From contig DATBGE010000132.1 of NCBI GenBank assembly GCA_036558125.1, forward strand, positions 1 through 64,000: 64,000 bases of DNA, in the 5' to 3' direction. The notes beneath the pieces were generated by a model that worked only from the letters and a program-made list of their open reading frames with translations, ran no database searches and was not told where the DNA came from. Positions 57,531 through 64,000 of this stretch are shown here, one piece after another (positions within the stretch are counted from its first letter, which is position 1; each line of letters opens with the position of its first letter). Position numbers and translations under genes: made by a program. This DNA comes from DATBGE01 sp036558125 (GTDB lineage: Bacteria; Gemmatimonadota; Gemmatimonadetes; Gemmatimonadales; GWC2-71-9).

Positions 57531-60500
57531 ATGGCGCATACGTCTCTCCATATTTTGCCAAGGAAGCTGCTCCGTGTAATCCCAACTTGGTATCGGCGCT
57601 TGAAAACCGACAGCGACGCCAGCTTCTCTCCATTCCGCGCTGCACTCCTCATGGGTGGCGGATACTATGTGGGCGCGAGGCTCGGTTTCCTCCTCACCCT
57701 GCATCCGATTCCCGTCTCGACGCTCTGGCCCCCCAATTCGCTGCTGCTAGCCGGTCTCTTACTCACCCCCTACCGCTATTGGTGGGTGATTCTGCTTGCC
57801 GCGTTTCCGGCTCACCTGGCCGTGGAGCTCCAATCCGGCATTCCGATGTCGATGGTGCTGTGCTGGTTCGTAAGCAACGCGACTGAGGCGCTGCTGGGAG
57901 CGGGATGTGTCCGGTACTTCATCGACGGACCACTCCGGTTCGACAAGTTCCGGAATGTCAGCGTCTTCGTCCTCGGAGCTGCGACGCTTGCCACTCTGCT
58001 CTCGTCCTTCCTCGACGCCGGCTTCGTTGTCCTCAACCATTGGGGCAACGTCGGATACTGGGACGTAGTTCGGACCCGCTTCTTCTCCAACTCCCTCGCC
58101 TCTCTCACCCTGGTTCCGGTCATCGTCACCTGGATTCAGGGCGGATTGGACCCGTTCCGGCGCCCATTCCGTCGCTACCTCGAGGCTGGGCTGCTGGGTG
58201 CCGGGCTTCTGACCGTCGGGTTCTCTGTCTTCGCGGGCACCTTGGCCGATCCCAATCCCGCTCCAGTCATGCTTTACGCGCCCTTGCCCTTCCTGCTCTG
58301 GGCGGCGTTGCGGTTCGGGCCGCGGGGTATCAGCGCCGCCTTGTTGCTCGTGTCATCTCTGGCCATCTGGGGAGCCGTTGAAGGCCACGGTCCCTTCGCG
58401 AGCAACTCGCCGGCGGAGAATGCCCTCGCGGTCCAGCTGTTCCTGATCGTCGTCTCGGTGCTCTCGCTCTCTCTCGCCGCGATCATGCGAGAACGGGTCG
58501 TCGGCGAGCGCGATGCCCGGGACCATCGGGAGCGGCTCAACCTGGGCCTCGAAGCGGCCCAAGTCGGAACCTGGGAATGGAACATCCTCCGGGGATCGGT
58601 ATTTCTCTCCGAAAAATCCAGCCAGATCTTTGGTCTCTCGCCGATTCAGCAGGAGCTCTCCTTCAGCCAGTTTCTCGGACTGGTGTGCCCGAACGATCGG
58701 GCTTCATTGTCACAGGCCATTCAGGGAGCGATCGAGCAGCGGGCTCCTTACGAGTGCGAGTTCAGGATCAAGCGTCATGACGCCGGCACCAGCTGGGTGT
58801 TGTCAAAGGGAAAGGCGCTCTACGACGGGATAGGGCGGCCCGAGCACATGCTGGGGGTCAACGTCGACATCACCGAGCGAAAAGCCAATGAGGAGCTGCG
58901 CCGCGAGGAGCGGCTGCTCCGCGAAAGCGAGGCCCGGCTGCGGGAGCTGGCCGACGCGATGCCGCAGATCGTCTGGTCGGTACGGCCCGACGGCAATTTC
59001 GAGTACTTCAACCGCCGGTGGTACGAGCTCACCGGAGTCCCCCAGGGGGAAATCGGGCAGGAGTACTGGCTCCCGATGACCCATCCCGATGACCAGGCCC
59101 TCTGCGTCCAGGCCCTGTCCGAGTCGATGCGCACCGGCGAACCGCTTCAGATCGAGCACCGAATCCGGGTGCGGGCAACCGGCAAGTACCGCTGGCACCT
59201 GGCCCGGGCCCGCCCGGTGCGGAACGACGAAGGCGTCGTCGTCCGCTGGTACGGCACCTGTACCGATATCGAGGACCAGAAAGTGGTGGAGCAGGCGTTG
59301 CGTGATGCCCGTTCCGACCTCGAACGGAGAGTGGCCGAGCGCACGGTCGAGCTCTCGACGGCAGTGGTCGCTCTGCAACAGGAAATCGATGAGCGCGTCG
59401 TTATCGAAAAGGCGCTCCGAAGTTCGGAGGATCGCTTCGGCCGGGCGTTTCATTCCAGCCCGGATCCTATGTTGATCGTGGCCCAGGCCAACTCTCAGCT
59501 CCTCGAAGTCAACGAGCGCTGGGAGGCGATGTTCGGCTACAGCCGTCAGGAAGCGATCGGCGAGACCATGGCGGAGCTGGGGTTGTTCGGAAGCGTCGAA
59601 GACCGTGAGGCCTGGAACCGTCGGCTGGAGATCCGCGGACCGGCGCCGGAATTCGAGCTGGGCATGCGCACCCGCGAGGGCAGTCGCCGCCGGGCCGTCA
59701 TGGTCGCGGAGACCGTCGAGATGGGCGGCGAGCCCTGTTTCATCATCATCATTCGCGACGTGACCGAACGGAAGCGCGCCGAGCACGAGGCCCAGGAGCA
59801 GCGGCGCGAGCTCGCTCATCTGAGCCGGGTGGCGTCCCTTGGTGAACTATCGGGAGCTTTGGCCCACGAGGTCAGCCAGCCGCTCGCCGCAATCCTGGCC
59901 AATGCCCAGGCCGCGCAGCGGCTGCTGGCTCGGGAGCCGAACCCCCCGGCCGAAATCACCGAGATCCTCAAGGATATCGTTCACGATGACCAGCGGGCGG
60001 GGCAGGTAATTCATCGCTTGAGGACGCTGCTCAAGAAGGGGGAGCTGGATCCCCGGCCCTGCGACCTCAACGAGGTCGTCACCGAGGTTCTCCAGTTGAT
60101 GCACAGCGAGCTCATGCAGCGCGGTGTGAGCATCCGTGCCAGGCTCGGGCCATCGTTGCCACTGGTCCTCGCGGATCGCGTGCAGTTGCAGCAGGTCATG
60201 CTGAATCTCATCGTCAACGCGTGCGATGCGATGAGCTACGAACCGCGCGACGAGCGGGAGCTCGAAATCGTTACCGCGGAGGTAGGCCAGGATTCAATCA
60301 AGGTCTCCGTGATCGATCGGGGGATCGGCATTCCGGACGAGAAACTCGAAAAGGTCTTCAATCCCTTCGTTACCTCGAAGGAGACCGGCCTCGGCCTCGG
60401 CCTGGCCATCTGTCGCTCTATTGTCACAGCCCATGGCGGGCGGTTGTGGGCCGTCAACAACACCGTCCGCGGCGCGACGTTCCACCTGGTGCTTGGCCCC

Positions 60501-60632
60501 GCGTCGGCGCAGTTTAGCAGCGACGGACTCTCGCCGAATACCGACGAGCTGGCCATCCCGGACCTGGCATCGATTGACGGCGATGGTCTGGAAAGTGCGC
60601 GGGTTGGTGCAATGAAACGTCCAACCATGTAA
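57531..60632 (+). CDS. MASE1-PAS sensor histidine kinase
   Basis: The 1033-aa protein begins with a MASE1-type membrane sensor (~30-320, with STLWPPNSLLLAG). Three PAS domains follow (~335-455, ~465-590, ~640-755, including MPQIVWSVRPDGNFEYFNRR in part). Next come a HisKA domain with His779 in ALAHEVSQPLAA and a HATPase (LILNACDAMS-type N box LNLIVNACDAM, GIGIPDEKLEKVFNPF and TGLGLGLAICRSI). No response regulator is adjacent. It is divergent from the glycosyltransferase. Confidence 0.93.
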   Translation: MAHTSLHILPRKLLRVIPTWYRRLKTDSDASFSPFRAALLMGGGYYVGARLGFLLTLHPIPVSTLWPPNSLLLAGLLLTPYRYWWVILLAAFPAHLAVELQSGIPMSMVLCWFVSNATEALLGAGCVRYFIDGPLRFDKFRNVSVFVLGAATLATLLSSFLDAGFVVLNHWGNVGYWDVVRTRFFSNSLASLTLVPVIVTWIQGGLDPFRRPFRRYLEAGLLGAGLLTVGFSVFAGTLADPNPAPVMLYAPLPFLLWAALRFGPRGISAALLLVSSLAIWGAVEGHGPFASNSPAENALAVQLFLIVVSVLSLSLAAIMRERVVGERDARDHRERLNLGLEAAQVGTWEWNILRGSVFLSEKSSQIFGLSPIQQELSFSQFLGLVCPNDRASLSQAIQGAIEQRAPYECEFRIKRHDAGTSWVLSKGKALYDGIGRPEHMLGVNVDITERKANEELRREERLLRESEARLRELADAMPQIVWSVRPDGNFEYFNRRWYELTGVPQGEIGQEYWLPMTHPDDQALCVQALSESMRTGEPLQIEHRIRVRATGKYRWHLARARPVRNDEGVVVRWYGTCTDIEDQKVVEQALRDARSDLERRVAERTVELSTAVVALQQEIDERVVIEKALRSSEDRFGRAFHSSPDPMLIVAQANSQLLEVNERWEAMFGYSRQEAIGETMAELGLFGSVEDREAWNRRLEIRGPAPEFELGMRTREGSRRRAVMVAETVEMGGEPCFIIIIRDVTERKRAEHEAQEQRRELAHLSRVASLGELSGALAHEVSQPLAAILANAQAAQRLLAREPNPPAEITEILKDIVHDDQRAGQVIHRLRTLLKKGELDPRPCDLNEVVTEVLQLMHSELMQRGVSIRARLGPSLPLVLADRVQLQQVMLNLIVNACDAMSYEPRDERELEIVTAEVGQDSIKVSVIDRGIGIPDEKLEKVFNPFVTSKETGLGLGLAICRSIVTAHGGRLWAVNNTVRGATFHLVLGPASAQFSSDGLSPNTDELAIPDLASIDGDGLESARVGAMKRPTM

Positions 60633-60683
60633 GCGGGTGGGTGATCAGCGGGGTGGTCAGAGGAAGCTTGCGGGGCACCGCGA

Positions 60684-62930
60684 ATGTCGGTTCCGCTTCT
60701 CGCAGCAATCCAGATCCTGTCGGCCACACAAGCCGCGCCTCCTTCGGTTGTGGGAGTAGTGCGTGATGGCGGCACCGGTGTGCCTCTCGCCGGGGCGGTC
60801 GTCGTCCTGACCGACCTCGACCGCGATACGATTACCGCCGCCGATGGGCGTTACCTCCTCTCCGATGTTCCCTCAGGCCCGCAACACCTCCTCATCCGCT
60901 TCATGGGCTACACCCCGCGCACCCTTCAGGTGCTGGTCCCCTCGGATGGTGAGTTGGAGATCAACATCGCGCTGGATCCGGAACCGGTCCGGCTTCCGGT
61001 AATCGAGGTGCGGGTCCCCGTCGCCACCGGCGGCATGCGTCCCGGGGAAACCCGTGATTCCCCCGATCCCGCCGTCTCCGCTGCGGCAATGTGGACCAGT
61101 CCGCTACTCGCGGAGCCCGATGCATTCCAGGCGCTGGCGGGTAGTCAGGTCAGCATCGAGCCGGAATCACCGGACGGCATTCATGTCCGGGGCAGCGCAT
61201 CGGATCAGACCGCCTACATGCTGGACGGAGTTCCGATCTTCAATCCCTACCACGCGGCGGGGCTTTTCAGCGCGTGGAATCCCGACGCGCTTTCCCAGCT
61301 GAGCCTGGAAGGAGCCAACCCGGCTCCCGACTATCCCGCGACTCTTTCCGGGACGGTGTCGGGATGGACCCGGTCTCCCGGTCCCCGTCTCGAAACCCGC
61401 GGGAGCACCACGACGACCCAGGCTCGGGTCACGTTGGATGGTCCCCTGGGTCGGACCGGCATCGGCTTCCTGTTGAGCGTGCGATCGGGGCTTCCCATGC
61501 TGGTAGCACCGAACGACCCGACCTATCTCGGTGCGAGCACTCACGATTGGCTGGGCAAGGTGCAGATGCCGGCGCTGGGCGGCGGGCTCCGTCTCCTTGG
61601 ATACTCGAACCAGAATGCGATCGATGCCGCCGCCTCGGCGAGCCAGCCGGGAGTCGGCCGTAACCTGTTCCGCTGGAAGAGCCGCTCGTTCGGGGCCGAG
61701 TGGCAACGAACATTCTCCCAGACCAATCTCAGGCTGCAGGCTTGGAGTGCCGAAGGAACAGCGGGCTCTGCATGGAACGCGCGTATCGGGCCGGTCGAGT
61801 TGAGCAATCACCGCCATGATCTCGGTTTGCTCGCGGAGGTAGACCGGCCGAGAGCGGGAGGAAACAGTTTGCTCGGTATGCGGCTGGAGCGGATCCACAC
61901 CTCCTACCAACTGCAATCGGATTCCGATCAGCCGATCTACAGCCCCAGTGCCACGACGCCGGTCGTTACTCTGTTCGGCGAGGAGCAGGTCGCCTTCGGA
62001 TCGCGGGCGACGCTCGAGGTCGGAGCCTCCCTGGCAGCCTCCACCGGCGGTCCGCGACTGGGTCCCAGGGCTGAAATACGCTGGTCTCCGGCTTCGCGCC
62101 TTACACTCACCGGCAGCTATATCCGCGCTCACCAATTTGCCCAGTCGCTGCGCAACGCCGAGTCGGTTGTTGGCAACGTGTTTCCGGCGGATCTATATCT
62201 GGGAGCGGGCACCGCAGGCGTGCCGGTGGCACAGAGCGATCAGGGCGTCCTGGCGCTGGACTACCGCCCGGCACCCGGAGTCAAACTCCGGGCACAGGCA
62301 TACGCGAGACGGGAAACGGGATTGCTACTGATTGCCCCGAGCGACGGAGAGCCCTTCACGACCGGGAGCTTTACCGTTGGATCCGGCGAGTCACAGGGAC
62401 TGTCGCTGGACGCGGCTGTCACTTCATCCCGATTCGGCATCGTCGCCAGCTACGCGTTACAGCGAGTCCGTCTCAGCTACAATGGCGCGAGCTACATCCC
62501 CGATCTCGCGGCGACCCACCAGCTGCAAGGCGGCGTGACCTTCCTCCCAATTCACAGTCTTTCGCTCCGACTTGGCGGAACTGCTCTGTTCGGCCGCCGC
62601 ACCACTACCATCGCGAGCGGGTTCGAGTGGGAAGCCTGCAATCTCACCGATCGCGGCTGTGAGTTCGCCGGCAGTCCCTACTACGGCGGAGAACCGCTCG
62701 GAGCAGTTCAGCTTCCTACCTATCTGCGGGCAGATTTCAGCGCCCGGCAACACTGGTCGTTCACGATGGGAGGGCGTCAGGTCGAGATGGCTGTCTTCGG
62801 CACCTTCACCAATCTTTTCGGGCGGACCAACGTCCTGACTTATGCGCGGGATCCCTCGACCGGACGGCCGGTTGCGGTCGAGATGCGCCCCCGTTCTCCC
62901 CTCGTGCTCGGACTCGACTGGCGTTTTTGA
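60684..62930 (+). CDS. TonB-dependent receptor with N-terminal carboxypeptidase-like domain
   Basis: The 748-aa protein has a signal-like start, a carboxypeptidase-regulatory domain (GVVRDGGTGVPLAGAVVVL, DGRYLLSDVPSG), then a plug (VRGSASDQTAYMLDGVPIFNPYHAAGLF in part) and a barrel. The last strand ends LVLGLDWRF with C-terminal Phe, the outer-membrane insertion signal. It would import an unknown ligand. The sigma factor gene follows by 60 nt, suggesting linked control. Confidence 0.9.
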   Translation: MSVPLLAAIQILSATQAAPPSVVGVVRDGGTGVPLAGAVVVLTDLDRDTITAADGRYLLSDVPSGPQHLLIRFMGYTPRTLQVLVPSDGELEINIALDPEPVRLPVIEVRVPVATGGMRPGETRDSPDPAVSAAAMWTSPLLAEPDAFQALAGSQVSIEPESPDGIHVRGSASDQTAYMLDGVPIFNPYHAAGLFSAWNPDALSQLSLEGANPAPDYPATLSGTVSGWTRSPGPRLETRGSTTTTQARVTLDGPLGRTGIGFLLSVRSGLPMLVAPNDPTYLGASTHDWLGKVQMPALGGGLRLLGYSNQNAIDAAASASQPGVGRNLFRWKSRSFGAEWQRTFSQTNLRLQAWSAEGTAGSAWNARIGPVELSNHRHDLGLLAEVDRPRAGGNSLLGMRLERIHTSYQLQSDSDQPIYSPSATTPVVTLFGEEQVAFGSRATLEVGASLAASTGGPRLGPRAEIRWSPASRLTLTGSYIRAHQFAQSLRNAESVVGNVFPADLYLGAGTAGVPVAQSDQGVLALDYRPAPGVKLRAQAYARRETGLLLIAPSDGEPFTTGSFTVGSGESQGLSLDAAVTSSRFGIVASYALQRVRLSYNGASYIPDLAATHQLQGGVTFLPIHSLSLRLGGTALFGRRTTTIASGFEWEACNLTDRGCEFAGSPYYGGEPLGAVQLPTYLRADFSARQHWSFTMGGRQVEMAVFGTFTNLFGRTNVLTYARDPSTGRPVAVEMRPRSPLVLGLDWRF

Positions 62931-62990
62931 GCGCCGGCCGGTCGTTCCGTGTCACAAATCCCCCGCCGTTTGGTTCCTTTAGCTGGAACC

Positions 62991-63569
62991 ATGCATGGTC
63001 AAATCTTGGTAGCGCTGCGCGCCGGGATGCCGGCCGATTCTTCCCGGGTTGAAGTGCGGACGGGAACTCGAGCGCAATTCCACGACCGGTACGTGGTCCT
63101 GTTCGAGTCCCACTTCAACCGGTTGTTTCGCTATTTCGACCGCCTGTCGGGTGAGCCAGACCTGGCAGCCGACATCGCGCAGGAGGCGTTCATCAAGCTT
63201 TATGAACGGCAGGCAATGCCCGATCGCCCCGAGGCGTGGCTCATCAGTGTCGCCATGAACCTGTTTCGCAATTCCCGGTCTACCGGGGCCCGGCGTCGTC
63301 AGCTGCTGTCCGTGGAACGGGGCGAGAGAGTGTACTCCGATCAGCCGCCCTCTCCCGAGCAGGCGGCCATCGGGAAGGAATCGCAATCACGAGTGCGAGC
63401 GGTGATTGATCGGATGCCGGAGCGGGAGCGGGAACTTCTCCTGCTTCAAGCCGAGGGTTACAGCTATCGCGACATGGCGGACGCGCTCGATCTCAACGAG
63501 GCGAGTGTCGGTACTCTCCTGGCGCGCGCCCGCCAGCTCTTTCGCGCGGCGTATGAGGAGGCTCCATGA
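62991..63569 (+). CDS. ECF RNA polymerase sigma factor
   Basis: ATG 62991 is used. The frame also has GTG 62949 upstream, and the sigma-2 region starts well after both. Region 2 is clear (FESHFNRLFRYFDRL, EPDLAADIAQEAFIKLYE), and region 4 follows (MPERERELLLLQAEGYSYRDMA, LNEASVGTLLARARQLF in part). It overlaps the anti-sigma gene by 4 nt and probably controls the neighbouring receptor and itself. Confidence 0.93.
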   Translation: MHGQILVALRAGMPADSSRVEVRTGTRAQFHDRYVVLFESHFNRLFRYFDRLSGEPDLAADIAQEAFIKLYERQAMPDRPEAWLISVAMNLFRNSRSTGARRRQLLSVERGERVYSDQPPSPEQAAIGKESQSRVRAVIDRMPERERELLLLQAEGYSYRDMADALDLNEASVGTLLARARQLFRAAYEEAP

Positions 63570-64000
63570 ACCATCTCGACGTCGAACAGGTTGAACGATT
63601 GCTGGATGGTGAAATGCTCACCACGGCCGATCGTTGGGCGCGAGTCCACGTGGCGGAATGTGGAGATTGCCGGGAGCGTCTTACCCTGGCGGAGAGAGAA
63701 GCCGCCGAGATCAGAAGCCTGCTGACCCAGGCCGACCACGAGCCTCCGAAGGTCAACGCGCTCCAGCTCGCTGCCCGGGCCCGGGTTCGTCGCAGCGGCT
63801 GGCAGAAGTGGGCAGCGGGAATCCTTCTCGTGATCGGTTCCGCCGGCATTCTGTACGCGGCGCCGGGGTCGCCGCTTCGCGGCTGGCTGGCCGCGGCCGC
63901 CCGCTGGATTGGCCATGAGGAGGTCACACCGCAGCCAGCCGAATCCGCCACGACACCCGCGAGTGTAGCGGGCATCGCCGTCATTCCGGGGGAGAGCCTC
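63566..64000 (+). CDS. Anti-sigma factor, cut by the window edge
   Basis: ATG 63566 overlaps the sigma stop. The 145 visible residues have a zinc anti-sigma motif HVAECGDC (HxxxCxxC, residues ~29-36), a basic linker and one membrane helix (AAGILLVIGSAGILYAA). The rest is beyond the window. It would hold the ECF sigma factor at the membrane until signalled. Confidence 0.88.
   Translation, partial: MNHLDVEQVERLLDGEMLTTADRWARVHVAECGDCRERLTLAEREAAEIRSLLTQADHEPPKVNALQLAARARVRRSGWQKWAAGILLVIGSAGILYAAPGSPLRGWLAAAARWIGHEEVTPQPAESATTPASVAGIAVIPGESL

Overview
This 64 kb window is GC-rich and densely coding. It suggests a chromosomal segment of a Gram-negative, non-model soil-type bacterium. Many secreted lipoproteins, a DUF885 peptidase, a TonB-dependent receptor with its own ECF sigma/anti-sigma pair and several small outer-membrane barrels fit Gemmatimonadota or a neighbouring phylum. 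That assignment is inference, because no rRNA or tRNA is present.

The main system is an extracellular contractile injection system (eCIS, related to Afp/PVC) at 3045-29001, with all genes on the + strand and mostly overlapping by 4 nt. Order: sheath, inner tube, zinc-cluster gp51-like baseplate chaperone, Pro-rich linker protein, DUF4255 terminator (Afp16-like), AAA+ ATPase (Afp15-like), a 95-aa protein, then a five-gene cargo block. The baseplate and spike genes follow: CIS-tube/Afp7-like, LysM, hub and spike as two separate genes, PAAR, gp25, two giant baseplate-J proteins, gpI-like wedge and DUF6519. The cargo block holds three proteins with the eCIS-core (DUF4157) domain. Two carry a second, different zinc-protease motif at the C-terminus, and each of those two is followed by a small coupled gene. 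A broken metzincin protease gene lies just downstream. No classical tape measure or tail fibre is recognisable.

The island is bracketed by two direct copies of one GNAT acetyltransferase gene. The left copy (about 1662-1932) is decayed and fused in frame to another protein's N-terminus. The right copy (29795-30247) is intact. This points to insertion, recombination or duplication at that gene.

Left of the island are a gene fragment, an 8-bp repeat array, a small unknown gene, a strong terminator and a zinc-ribbon/two-TM protein. To the right (30.3-48 kb) the genes are mostly on the minus strand and look like housekeeping or accessory genes. They include two secreted proteins (one a papain-like protease), a VIT transporter, an IS110-type remnant, a DUF885 peptidase, an IDH/IMDH-family dehydrogenase overlapping a DDAH-like hydrolase, and a zinc-ribbon protein. 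Also here are an RNase H-fold protein lacking two catalytic residues, a tandem UspA, SelD, a terpene-cyclase-like protein, an amidohydrolase and an NTF2-like lipoprotein. From 46.4 to 50.5 kb a + strand operon makes and degrades sugars (OtsA-OtsB-GH15). From 51 to 64 kb lie a lipoprotein, a GNAT, a methyltransferase, a MASE1-GGDEF cyclase, a META lipoprotein, a PP2C phosphatase, a GT2 glycosyltransferase, a MASE1-PAS-histidine kinase, a TonB-dependent receptor, and the sigma and anti-sigma genes, the last cut by the window edge.

Several intergenic gaps hold arrays of 7-9 bp repeat units, each with a different unit. Two of them are arranged as inverted arms, and one supplies a gene's stop codon.
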